From assembly GCA_964421085.1 (NCBI GenBank), contig CAYQVO010000003.1, forward strand, positions 1 through 64,000: a DNA stretch of 64,000 nt, given 5' to 3'. The notes under the pieces are model-generated. The model did no database searches. It was not told the origin of the DNA and saw only the letters and a program-made list of their open reading frames with translations. This DNA is from CAYQVO01 sp964421085. GTDB taxonomy: Bacteria; Bdellovibrionota_C; UBA2361; CAYQVO01. Positions 26,563 through 35,083 of this stretch are shown piece by piece (the stretch's first letter is position 1; every line of letters begins with the position of its first letter). Position numbers and translations under genes: made by a program.

Positions 26563-27789
26563 ATGTTACCGTTTTTCATGCGCAGTTCCCCGGCGTTTTT
26601 CATAATCCCTTTCCTCGTTGATTTCGCGCTTTCCGCCGCCGGGATTGTGATGAACTTCCGTGCGCAGGACCTGAATGCGACACCTTTTGATCTGGGACTT
26701 CTGGGATTTGCGTGGGGCCTTCCCTACATGGTCGGCTGCATGATGGTGGGCCGTCTCGCGGATCGTTACCCGCGCAAAGCTCTCATGACATCAGGCCTGA
26801 CTGGGAGCGCCTTTATGATCTGGTTTGCCCAGTGGATGCCCTCGCCTCACACTCTTGCGCTCGTCAACGCGGGGATTGGTGTCGCCGGCTCGCTTTTCTG
26901 GCCGGTGTTCGAAGTCCTTATCTCCCACGAGGACAAAGAGACGGCAAACAGGCGAATGGGTGCATTCAACCTGGGATGGACGCTTGGAATCGGCAGCGGT
27001 TTTGCGGCCGGTGGTTTCCTTTTTCAATGGGGTTTTCATCAGGCTTTGACACTCCTTGCGGCTCTTATCGCTGTATCTCTGGTCGTATTATTTTCTGCTT
27101 TCCGCGCACCACATTCCACCGTCCATCATGAGCATGTCCCGGTCGACACTTTGCTCGAAGAGCCGGTTCCCATCCAGGTCCGCCTCACTTACCTTTACAT
27201 CGCCTGGGTCGCAAACTTCACCCTGTGGTTTGCAGCAGGAACGGTAAACACGCTCTTCCCGAAACTCTGCCGCACGCTCCTCGTTCCCGACCATACAAGC
27301 GGCATGCTTATCAGCCTTATAATGGCGGGACAGGCCGTCGCCTTCTTCACGATATCCCGCACAACATCATGGCATTACCGGTTCCTTCCAATGCTGTTCT
27401 TTCAACTTCTCGCGATTATCGGCTGTGCACTCCTTGGCTTTGCGAACAGTATTATCGCCTTCACAATCGCGATGCTGTTGATGGGGACTGGGCGGGGTCT
27501 TACATACTGCTGCAGCCTCTATTACGGGATTGCTGCTGAAAGCGGAAAGGTTGCAAATGCAGGAGTCCATGAAATGCTTATTGGACTCTCCTGCGCAGTG
27601 GGTCCTCTTATCGGAGGGCGTTTCGCCGAGTATACGGACGTCCCATCGACATTTCTTCTGTGCGCTGTTATCGGCCTCTCCGGAATGGCGGCGGAGGTTT
27701 TTATCTGGAAGACCGGGGCATCAGCAGCACCTGTTCAGGCGGTGACTCTCGCAGTCGACGCAGAAAAGAGGCGCAGTTCTACTTCCTGA
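26563..27789 (+). CDS. Major facilitator superfamily transporter
   Basis: This 408-residue protein has about 12 hydrophobic segments. Between TM2 and TM3 it carries an MFS motif-A-like loop (GRLADRYPRKALM). A central hydrophilic loop (about 180-205) separates the two six-helix halves, and the C-terminus is a short cytosolic tail. The substrate cannot be told from sequence; drug/efflux-type and sugar-type MFS proteins share these features. Its 3' end overlaps the convergent J-domain gene by 11 bp. Confidence 0.88.
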   Translation: MLPFFMRSSPAFFIIPFLVDFALSAAGIVMNFRAQDLNATPFDLGLLGFAWGLPYMVGCMMVGRLADRYPRKALMTSGLTGSAFMIWFAQWMPSPHTLALVNAGIGVAGSLFWPVFEVLISHEDKETANRRMGAFNLGWTLGIGSGFAAGGFLFQWGFHQALTLLAALIAVSLVVLFSAFRAPHSTVHHEHVPVDTLLEEPVPIQVRLTYLYIAWVANFTLWFAAGTVNTLFPKLCRTLLVPDHTSGMLISLIMAGQAVAFFTISRTTSWHYRFLPMLFFQLLAIIGCALLGFANSIIAFTIAMLLMGTGRGLTYCCSLYYGIAAESGKVANAGVHEMLIGLSCAVGPLIGGRFAEYTDVPSTFLLCAVIGLSGMAAEVFIWKTGASAAPVQAVTLAVDAEKRRSSTS

Positions 27790-29536
27790 ACTGCAACGGC
27801 ACGGCTCCCTTCTCCATTCTCAGAAGGGCCTCGTATGCCTGACGAATACGCACGAACTCCTTTGAGCTCACTCCTTCATCACGAACGTGCAGATCGGGGT
27901 GAACCTCCTTCATTCTCTTCCGGTATGCCGACTTTATCTCTCTCACCGTGGCCCCTGGGTTGAGGTTGAAGACACGCAGGCACTCGAAATACTCCTGCAC
28001 AGCAGGATCGATCTGCTCCCGCAGTTCCCGCACCACAAAAGGCCGTCCATCTGAGCCCGCCCCGGTTGAATACCCGTTCCACCCGAGATCGTGCCATCTC
28101 TTTGCGAGCCGTTTTCCGGCGCGGACCGAAAGAATGCGGTAACTGACAATCATAGCCGCAAGAACAACGAGAATAAGCACATAAATGATCAGGGGAGTTT
28201 TGTGAAGCAAGCGGTAGAACGTAAACCATGCGCGATCTGAAAACGTGAGCTTTGTATGAACACCCGAGAGTTTCTCGATTGCGGCAGCTTCCTGGCCTGT
28301 TGAGAGAAAAGCTTTCGTCTGCGCGATCCGGATCCTGTCGTTTTCCCGGCTGGGATCGGATCTCAAAGTCAAAATCCGGCCGAATACGTCATCGACGGAA
28401 GACGGGTCTCCTTTGGACAACAGATCCCCGATCTTTTTTGCAAGCAGGCGAATGTATTCCGCCCGGACGGCCGGATCGTCCGCTGAATATGACGCCAGCA
28501 TTTCCTGAACTTCCCCGCCAGAAAGCACGTCATAGTCGCCGCCTGATTCTCCAAGTCCTCTGAGTGCAGCGCGAACAAGCTCATGAGCGCGCGGCGTTCT
28601 TGTGGACACATCTACGCGGCTCAAAAGAAGAAGGACCTGGGTAAAGGAACCATCGCCCAGAAGCCTTTCTGATTCCTGATAAATCAGATCTCTTACGATT
28701 GGACCCGTCACCGAGTCAACTCTTCGCCGGCTCCCTTTTTGTCCGAGAATTGACAGAACTTCGGTCAAGTTTCGCGCTTTGAGAGCCCCCTGCAGAGTTT
28801 CAATTTTTCCTTTTACCCCCCGCATGTGTTTCAGATCCTGATCGTTCTCGCCTAACAGGGCGGACATAAGCGCGAGGACTTCTTCCGGGCTTCCTGTTCC
28901 CGGGCCCGAAAAAATCTTTATGAACTGTCCTCGGATATACTCTTTCACCTGCGGGAAATTCCGGTAGGCCAGTATCACGCCGTTCTGCCTCATCCACTCG
29001 ACATCGTGAATACCGGCGTAAAACAGGAGCGGCGGGATGAGATCCCTGCGGAGCGCGCCCTCGTCCGAAATCGCGGCAAGGACGCAGTTTCTCATGACCT
29101 GCCGGGACTGCGGAATGTGCGATAGTCTCCACAGGAAAGCTTCTTCCCGGCCCGTATCGAAATCCGGGTGATTGAAGAGGAGAATCATCGCCTCAGTGGC
29201 GGTTTTAACACTGTCCTTCTCCGTCGCAGTTTCAACAATCGCCTTGAGATCATTAACCTTGATGGAAGCCGATGATTTGCGGGAAGCAAGCACGCCAAGA
29301 ACAAAATCCGCGGCCTGATCCTGCGCCACCACCTGCTCAGCTCCGGAGATTCTAATCCGGACCGCGCCTCCCGAAAGAGCCTCGGCTGCGTCCACTTTCA
29401 CCTTTACGCCAAAAACATCGACCGAATCCGCAGGGGCAGGGGGCGCCACAAGGAAAGTGAGAATGATAAACCACGAAAGGCATCGCCCCTGGTGGAAGGC
29501 AGACGATATCAGTTTGCGGTGAAAGAACGAAACCAA
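27779..29536 (-). CDS. Membrane-anchored J-domain protein with large periplasmic region
   Basis: This 585-residue protein starts at a TTG preceded by a GGGGGA ribosome site. It has an N-terminal signal or anchor (WFIILTFLVAPPAPA), a long helical repeat-like region (about 40-425) and a transmembrane segment (IIYVLILVVLAAMIVSY, about 428-448). The C-terminal cytosolic part ends in a J domain (NLNPGATVREIKSAYRKRMK, HPD in KEVHPDLH). The J domain would recruit DnaK at the inner membrane while the long region would face the periplasm. No Zn-finger or G/F region of canonical DnaJ is present, so it is a specialised co-chaperone. It overlaps the MFS gene end to end. Confidence 0.82.
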   Translation of the reverse strand: MVSFFHRKLISSAFHQGRCLSWFIILTFLVAPPAPADSVDVFGVKVKVDAAEALSGGAVRIRISGAEQVVAQDQAADFVLGVLASRKSSASIKVNDLKAIVETATEKDSVKTATEAMILLFNHPDFDTGREEAFLWRLSHIPQSRQVMRNCVLAAISDEGALRRDLIPPLLFYAGIHDVEWMRQNGVILAYRNFPQVKEYIRGQFIKIFSGPGTGSPEEVLALMSALLGENDQDLKHMRGVKGKIETLQGALKARNLTEVLSILGQKGSRRRVDSVTGPIVRDLIYQESERLLGDGSFTQVLLLLSRVDVSTRTPRAHELVRAALRGLGESGGDYDVLSGGEVQEMLASYSADDPAVRAEYIRLLAKKIGDLLSKGDPSSVDDVFGRILTLRSDPSRENDRIRIAQTKAFLSTGQEAAAIEKLSGVHTKLTFSDRAWFTFYRLLHKTPLIIYVLILVVLAAMIVSYRILSVRAGKRLAKRWHDLGWNGYSTGAGSDGRPFVVRELREQIDPAVQEYFECLRVFNLNPGATVREIKSAYRKRMKEVHPDLHVRDEGVSSKEFVRIRQAYEALLRMEKGAVPLQFRK

Positions 29537-29607
29537 GGCAGAATGTCCCCCTGTTACGGGACGATACCATAGCTCAAGGCACTCCGGAAACGGCCAACGT
29601 GAGGGGT

Positions 29608-30597
29608 CTACCGGGGCGGAAGCATGCCATAAACATTGAGTGATGCCGTATTTTCCTCCCCTTCCCCGTCGATCGCGGTGACAGTCACAGCGGCACGAAG
29701 CTCTTTGGTCACGCCTGAGGGGTCAGCCTTGACCTGGAGCAGGAAATTCCGGCCTTTCTTGACCTCTTTTACGGCCACTGTCACGGCCTTATCGGTACTG
29801 TTCACGCTTGTTATGGTAACCCTTCCCGGGCCCACATAGTCAAGCTTCGCGCTTCTTTCAACTGGATCCTCCCCTTCAAGAATACCGAGAGCAAGGACAG
29901 GAGGAGTCAACCTCAAGGCTCCTTTGACAGACGCAAAAACAGGAACATTGATTTCGCGTTGCTTCCCGTCCGCTCCCTGAACCGTAACGGAGATTCGGGC
30001 CCTGAACTCTTCGAGTGGCAGGTCCTCAGAAAGAGTCGCAAGATACACCTTTTTTCTTTCATCAGCCGACTTCTCTTCGACAGTAATATATCGCGAGAAG
30101 CTCTTTGCGCTGATTATCTTTGACTGTGAACTGCCCCGGACCTCCACCGCAAATTCCTGAGAAGCCGCAGCGCCTTTAATCACTTCACCAAAAGCAAGTC
30201 TCTGAGGATTCACTGTGACGCCCGGCTCTATCGTGCCCTTTATTGTCAGCACAACCATCGGAGCGTCCGGATCGGAAGAATACAGGGTGACGGTTTTTGT
30301 GACATTTCCCGGGAAACCGGCCGTGTCAAAGCGGGTTTTTACTGCTCCTTCTTCATTCGGCTGAAGAGTGGGTTTTGATGCAGCCGAAGCTGTACACCCG
30401 CAGGATGCCACGACGCGCGAAATCGTGAGCGGACCTGTTCCTGTATTTTTGACGGCAAAATCATGGTCAACCGTCGCTCCCTCCTGCACTGTTCCGAAAT
30501 CAAAAGACGGTTCCGAAACGGATATTCTGCCCGGCTCATCGGCGAAAGCCGCCTGTACGGCAAGAATCACAACTATAAGAATTCTGCAGCATTTCAT
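29608..30597 (-). CDS. Secreted DUF1573-family protein
   Basis: This 329-residue protein has a signal peptide (ILIVVILAVQAAFA) and an N-terminal DUF1573-type Ig-like domain: FDFGTVQEGATVDHDFAVKN and the CGCT motif (VASCGCTASA), both signatures. Two further beta-rich Ig-like domains follow. Family members are exported proteins of uncertain role. The start overlaps the accC stop by 4 bp (ATGA), so it is third in an accB-accC operon. The functional link to fatty-acid synthesis is not obvious. Confidence 0.88.
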   Translation of the reverse strand: MKCCRILIVVILAVQAAFADEPGRISVSEPSFDFGTVQEGATVDHDFAVKNTGTGPLTISRVVASCGCTASAASKPTLQPNEEGAVKTRFDTAGFPGNVTKTVTLYSSDPDAPMVVLTIKGTIEPGVTVNPQRLAFGEVIKGAAASQEFAVEVRGSSQSKIISAKSFSRYITVEEKSADERKKVYLATLSEDLPLEEFRARISVTVQGADGKQREINVPVFASVKGALRLTPPVLALGILEGEDPVERSAKLDYVGPGRVTITSVNSTDKAVTVAVKEVKKGRNFLLQVKADPSGVTKELRAAVTVTAIDGEGEENTASLNVYGMLPPR

Positions 30598-31967
30598 ACT
30601 GCCTTCTCCCTGGGAAATAAATTCGCTCTGTCCAGGAACTTCGTGTCGAAGTTTCCCGACCTGAAATCCGGATGGTTCAAAATGCGGCGATGCAGCTCAA
30701 TATTGGTCTGGATTCCTTCTATTATGAACTCATCGAGCGCCACCAGCATTTTCCGGATGCATGAATTTCTGTCATGCCCACGGACGATAAGCTTGGCAAT
30801 CAGAGAATCATAGAAGGGCTTGACCGGATATCCGCTGTAAAGCGCTGAGTCTACACGCACTCCATGTCCGCCGGCAGGATGATATGAGGAAATATAGCCG
30901 GGGGCTGGAATCAAGGTCCTGGGATCTTCGGCATTGATGCGCGCCTCTATCGCATGCCCTCTCATGGTGACATCCTTCTGCTTGACTGAAATTTCCTGCC
31001 CGGCTGCGATACGAATCTGCTCTTTTACGATGTCCGTATCCGTCGTCATTTCAGTCACCGGATGCTCAACCTGGAGACGCGTGTTCATTTCGATGAAGTA
31101 GTACTTCCCGCCCGCAAGATCCACGAGGAATTCTACCGTGCCGACGCTTGTATATCCAACAGAACTGCACATTTCCACAGCCGCATTCTCGATATCGTCG
31201 CGCATTGAATCGGGCAGTCCGCATGAAGGCGCCTCCTCGACGATTTTCTGATACCGCCGCTGAATGGAACAGTCGCGCACACCAAGGTGGATCACGTTGC
31301 GGGCCTGATCCCCCGCGACCTGAACTTCGATATGGCGCACCGACGGAAGGTATTTTTCCACGAGAAGATGACCGTCACCGAAAGCCGCCTCGACTTCTCT
31401 CTGTGCAGTTACAAATGTGGATACGAAATCCTGAGGCCGTTCCACTATCTTCATTCCCCGGCCGCCGCCTCCTGCGCAGGCCTTCAGGAGGATGGGGAAA
31501 CCCACCCGCTCTGCGGTCAGAAGCGCCTCTTTTGGATCTGAATATCCGGTGCTTTCACCTGGAATAGTCGGAACGCCTGCCTTGTCGGCCGCACGACGCG
31601 CCCTCGCCTTGTCCCCCATGACCCTCATGTTCCGGACAGACGGCCCTATGAAAGTAATTCCACAACTGCTGCAGATTTCAGCAAACGACGCGTTTTCACT
31701 GAGAAACCCATACCCCGGGTGGATTGCTTCAGAACCGGTAGTGGTCGCGGCCGCCATAATTGAAGACATATTGAGATAACTGTCTTTTGCCGGGGCCGGT
31801 CCGATACAGACGCTTTCCGAGGCAAGTTTGACATGCAGCGCATCTTCATCCGCCTTCGAGTGAACCGCGACGGTCTTTATTCCAAGTTCATGGCATGCCC
31901 GGATTACACGAAGAGCTACCTCTCCGCGGTTGGCGATAAGTATTTTTCGAAAAGGAGGATTTGTCAT
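30594..31967 (-). CDS. accC: Biotin carboxylase subunit of acetyl-CoA carboxylase
   Basis: This 457-residue ATP-grasp enzyme has the canonical AccC landmarks: an N-terminal KILIANRGEVALRVIRACHE, the Gly-rich ATP loop ACAGGGGRGMKIV, metal and substrate residues in EMNTRLQVEHPVTEM, and a length near the E. coli enzyme (449). It carboxylates biotin on the BCCP encoded immediately upstream (32 bp apart). The first committed step of fatty acid synthesis is expected. Confident. Confidence 0.97.
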   Translation of the reverse strand: MTNPPFRKILIANRGEVALRVIRACHELGIKTVAVHSKADEDALHVKLASESVCIGPAPAKDSYLNMSSIMAAATTTGSEAIHPGYGFLSENASFAEICSSCGITFIGPSVRNMRVMGDKARARRAADKAGVPTIPGESTGYSDPKEALLTAERVGFPILLKACAGGGGRGMKIVERPQDFVSTFVTAQREVEAAFGDGHLLVEKYLPSVRHIEVQVAGDQARNVIHLGVRDCSIQRRYQKIVEEAPSCGLPDSMRDDIENAAVEMCSSVGYTSVGTVEFLVDLAGGKYYFIEMNTRLQVEHPVTEMTTDTDIVKEQIRIAAGQEISVKQKDVTMRGHAIEARINAEDPRTLIPAPGYISSYHPAGGHGVRVDSALYSGYPVKPFYDSLIAKLIVRGHDRNSCIRKMLVALDEFIIEGIQTNIELHRRILNHPDFRSGNFDTKFLDRANLFPREKAV

Positions 31968-31998
31968 TAGACCAACTTCAGAATTTTCTCACGAGTTC

Positions 31999-32484
31999 TC
32001 ACTCAGTCGTATCGATGAGAAAGAGTTTCTCTCCGAATTCAACGACCTGAGCATCCTCAAGCAGAATTTTCACGATCTTCCCGTTACATGGAGACTCAAT
32101 TTCATTCATTATCTTCATGGCTTCTATGATACAGAGAGTCTGGCCCCGCTTGACCGGTTGTCCCTCCATCACGAAGGGTTCTGAATCAGGTGACGGCTTA
32201 CGGTAGAATGTTCCGACAATAGGCGATTCGACGGTGACAATACTCTCCGGCAGTTCTTCCTCTTTTGCCTCCTCCGCGCCTGTCACGGCAGGAATGAAGT
32301 AAGGCTGGCCTGAGGACAGCGGAATCGGCTCGCTCCCGGCGGATCCACCCCCAATCGGCGTTGCCACTACCTCTTTAGCTCCTCTGGAAAGCCTTATTCG
32401 AACCCCTTCGTCATCCAGTTCAAACTCATGGACGTCATTCTCCTTCAATATACGGAGAATCTGCTCTAGTTCCTTGGTATCCAT
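31999..32484 (-). CDS. accB: Biotin carboxyl carrier protein of acetyl-CoA carboxylase
   Basis: This 161-residue protein has a typical BCCP layout: an N-terminal helical part, a Pro/Ala/Glu-rich linker (about 45-80) and a C-terminal biotinyl domain with the EAMKIMNE motif, whose Lys carries biotin, followed by a thumb-like SPIVGTFYRKPSPDSEPF segment. It is first gene of the operon accB-accC-DUF1573. An extended -10 promoter lies about 95 bp upstream. Confidence 0.96.
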   Translation of the reverse strand: MDTKELEQILRILKENDVHEFELDDEGVRIRLSRGAKEVVATPIGGGSAGSEPIPLSSGQPYFIPAVTGAEEAKEEELPESIVTVESPIVGTFYRKPSPDSEPFVMEGQPVKRGQTLCIIEAMKIMNEIESPCNGKIVKILLEDAQVVEFGEKLFLIDTTE

Positions 32485-32575
32485 AACTGCAATCCTGCGT
32501 GAAGAATCCTCCCCCTGCCCGGCTCCCCTGAACTCAGGACCTGAGCACCCGAAAGAGGTCGCTTGAGGGCGAATG

Positions 32576-32584
32576 AGTATAGCA
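32576..32584 (-). promoter_or_regulatory. Extended -10 promoter of the accBC operon
   Basis: The minus strand reads TGCTATACT, an extended -10 element, about 95 bp upstream of accB. No strong -35 was seen at ideal spacing. A short palindrome (CTCAGG-A-CCTGAG, 32533-32545) lies between it and the start codon and might be an operator. Both are predictions by eye. Confidence 0.4.
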
Positions 32585-32686
32585 CGACGAAATCAAATCC
32601 CGAAATGTCAGAAAAAACAATAATTTGGTCGACTTTTGCCCGTTTTTCGAATGCCTGTTCCGAAAAAACTCCATACAACTCAGGCG

Positions 32687-33070
32687 CTATTCCAGGTCCT
32701 CAACGTCCAGGAACGCTTCGGCTACAACCTCCTCCCCTGCCGATCCCGGACCGTCATCAGACGCCTCTTCATCTGCTTTGTCACGCAGAAGAACCTCTTT
32801 GAGCCGGGTCACAGCGGGATTGTCCGGGACTGCCCGCTGAAGCTCTTCGATTTCCCTGACGGCGAATGGAAAATAACCCGCATCGTAAAGAGTCCTTGCA
32901 AAAACGAGCCTGCCACGAAGGGCTGCCGGATTGGAGGTCAACCCCGAAAGGCACACCTCAAGCGCCTCCATATGGCGTCCATTGATGCGAAGATACTCCG
33001 CATAGTCCATAAAGCAGTCGTCACCCGGATCTTCCGAAAGCCGATCTTTGTAGGATTCCTCTGTGTCCAT
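32687..33070 (-). CDS. Small TPR-like protein
   Basis: From the ATG at 33070 the product has 127 residues. It contains helical repeat features of TPR type (DYAEYLRINGRHMEALEVCL, GRLVFARTLYDAGYFPFAVR) and an acidic C-terminal tail. An extended frame to 33148 adds a hydrophobic but Pro-rich stretch that overlaps the terminator and is rejected. It is probably a protein-interaction adaptor. It is separated from the upstream lipoprotein gene by a strong terminator. Confidence 0.7.
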   Translation of the reverse strand: MDTEESYKDRLSEDPGDDCFMDYAEYLRINGRHMEALEVCLSGLTSNPAALRGRLVFARTLYDAGYFPFAVREIEELQRAVPDNPAVTRLKEVLLRDKADEEASDDGPGSAGEEVVAEAFLDVEDLE

Positions 33071-33130
33071 AGGGAGAGTGTAGCGAAAACCTGACCGGGG
33101 AGCGAGTGTGAACAGCGGCCCGGTATGGAT

Positions 33131-33163
33131 AAAAAAGGCCCCGGGCACACCGCAGCCCGGGGC
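33131..33163 (-). terminator. Intrinsic terminator downstream of the pil/lipoprotein genes
   Basis: A GC-rich hairpin with 9-bp arms (GCCCCGGGC at 33138-33146 and GCCCGGGGC at 33155-33163) and an 8-base loop is followed on the minus strand by six T residues (33131-33136). It is correctly placed 29 bp after the lipoprotein stop at 33192. This is a strong Rho-independent terminator. Confidence 0.9.
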
Positions 33164-33191
33164 GGTATGAAAACAACGGGAACATCAAAAA

Positions 33192-34197
33192 TCAGGAAGC
33201 GTCCGATACGTCACAGTTGTTGAAGTTTTCAAACGAGAATCCCGTGCGTGATGTCACTTCAATCGCCTCGCCGGTCGCCTCCATCGTTCCCCGCAGGGTG
33301 AACGTAATTGAGGCAAAACCTTTCATCGTTATCGAGGCGGCTCCTCCGTAGAAGATTTTCGTTCCTGTCGCGCTGTCTGCCTGAATAAAGAGGCTGTTGC
33401 ACGTCGCAGAACCGCCGCTTCCCGGAACGTCGCATATAAACGAAACTGNNNNNNNNNNTCACGTCCATGACATACGAAGTGCCCCGGGGCACTTCGTATG
33501 TCATGGACGTGAAACTCACCCGTGAATTTGTGTTGTTTGAGATAGTGATGTTCACATTATCATTGGTGAATGGTTCGGACCCCGTTGTGCATGTCCCGCG
33601 CGTAGTATCGATGTTGTAAGACGCCCCTGCGATAGTATCACCGATCATGCGGGTGATTCTCACATTATCCGGGTTGAGACCGCCCAGGCCGCCAGTGTCA
33701 ACGCCGCCGGTGCCAAGTCCGCCGCCCGCCGAATTCGGAAATCCATCGAACCCGGCAGGAACATCGCCGGTACACTTGATCCCCGTAAGTTTTCTCTTGT
33801 TCGAGAGGAGAGGAAGCCTGCATGCGAACTGAAAACTTCCCGGATATTTGCATCCCAGTCTGCCGCTCACCGTGCCGTAACTGTCGGTGATTTCGCGGCC
33901 TGTCGTCGGCTCGAGAATTGCCACCCCGAGCTCGCTGTCGCATGCGACGGTCACACCGGGAACCGGCGCCCCGTTTGCATCCAGAACCGTAACCCTGAAG
34001 GGGGACACATCGGCGACAGGCAGTACGGGATTGTTTACGCTCAGGCTGATTGAGCCCGCTGCCGCGTCTGAAGCAACGAACTGTGTCCCTCTATCGTCAA
34101 CCTCCTTGCCGCCTGTATCTCCCGAACAACCGGATAAAAGCGCCAGGCATACAAGAAGTGAAATCGCCACTAAATCGAGAAAGTATTTCGTCCGCAT
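33192..34197 (-). CDS. Lipoprotein with Ig-like domain, interrupted by an assembly gap
   Basis: The protein has a lipobox (ALLSGCSGD, Cys about residue 24) and an N-terminal Ig-like/invasin-type domain (GSISLSVNNPVLPVADVSPF). A Gly-rich stretch (GGGLGTGGVDTGGLGGLNP) and further beta-rich sequence follow. Ten N bases at 33449-33458 break the frame. On the far side, the coherent frame is a different one: it reads VSFICDVPGSGG and runs to a TGA at 33192-33194, about 85 residues. The direct read-through gives an Arg-rich nonsense tail, so the true gene is as given here with unknown bases in the gap. It is last in the pil/lipoprotein unit and ends before the strong terminator. Confidence 0.72.
33449..33512. 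other. Scaffold gap flanked by a perfect 54-bp palindrome
   Basis: Ten N bases (33449-33458) are followed immediately by two perfectly complementary 27-bp arms (33459-33485 and 33486-33512) with no spacer. Such a zero-loop perfect palindrome at a gap edge is typical of an assembly artefact: a contig end folded back. The outer arm (33459-33485) is probably not real sequence. The gap length is arbitrary. Confidence 0.85.
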
Positions 34198-34252
34198 GAA
34201 TCAAATCCTTACCAAAAACAGATTTTTACCTTCGCTGCTTCCTCCAGACTTT

Positions 34253-35071
34253 TCACACATTGTCGTCCGTAACATCAAGATCCTCTGCCGTCGCTGTCGC
34301 TGTCGTTGTCGGCACCGGAGCGGCTTCTTCGGGTGGAATAATGACATCCGGAGTGACAACAATGAACATCGTAAGCTTGTTCGTATTGACATTCTGCCCA
34401 GACGACGTCACTACCCGTACATAATGAGTGACTCCCATGGTAAAGGGCGGCTCCGGCAGCGATGTCCTGTTGAGACCGATCCATTCCATGATCTCGACCG
34501 GAACCGCTATAAACGGCGCAGACACTATGTTCGCATTGTCAATTCCCCGGGGCAGATCCGACGATGGCTCATCGCGAAGGGTGCCCTGACCCGAACTGCT
34601 GGTGGAAGATGAACTCGATCCTGTCGAAGAGGATGTGCTGCTCGAAGTACTGCTGCTTGTACTGCTGGAGCTTCCACTGCTCGTGCTGCTTCTTTCCGGC
34701 GGCCCGAGTACGACGCTCAGCGGCGACGAGCTGTTCGGCGGTTGAATCGAGGCGCCTTCAATGTAGAATTCGTAGAAAACGCGCTCGGTCCGCACGAACT
34801 GCGTGTACATGTTGTTCTGCAGTCCGATGCACGAATAGATGGCCTGGCCCGAATTCACCAGCGTTTCCCCGGTTGTTCCGCCGGAAATCGGGACACTCAT
34901 GCCCGTGATGAATATCTCCGGATCGCACATATCTTCATCGTTAAAGCCGTTATAGGCTATCGCCGTGACGCTTACGCCCTGATCGTTGTTTGAGCTGCCG
35001 CAGCCGTAGAGAATCGCTCCTGTACTGCCGAGGACCACTGCACACAATCCAACTTGAATCAACCGTCGCAT
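34253..35071 (-). CDS. Lipoprotein with Ser/Thr-rich linker, downstream of pilQ
   Basis: This 272-residue protein has a signal peptide and lipobox (GAILYGCGSS, Cys about 24). A beta-rich N-terminal domain (about 30-125) and C-terminal domain (about 175-260) are joined by a Ser/Thr/Gly linker (about 128-160) made of TSSS-type repeats. It begins 12 bp after pilQ and is probably co-transcribed with the pil genes. No PilP or pilotin signature was seen, but the position suggests an outer-membrane lipoprotein that may assist PilQ. No known family recognised. Confidence 0.7.
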   Translation of the reverse strand: MRRLIQVGLCAVVLGSTGAILYGCGSSNNDQGVSVTAIAYNGFNDEDMCDPEIFITGMSVPISGGTTGETLVNSGQAIYSCIGLQNNMYTQFVRTERVFYEFYIEGASIQPPNSSSPLSVVLGPPERSSTSSGSSSSTSSSTSSSTSSSTGSSSSSTSSSGQGTLRDEPSSDLPRGIDNANIVSAPFIAVPVEIMEWIGLNRTSLPEPPFTMGVTHYVRVVTSSGQNVNTNKLTMFIVVTPDVIIPPEEAAPVPTTTATATAEDLDVTDDNV

Positions 35072-35083
35072 AGAATGATCTCC

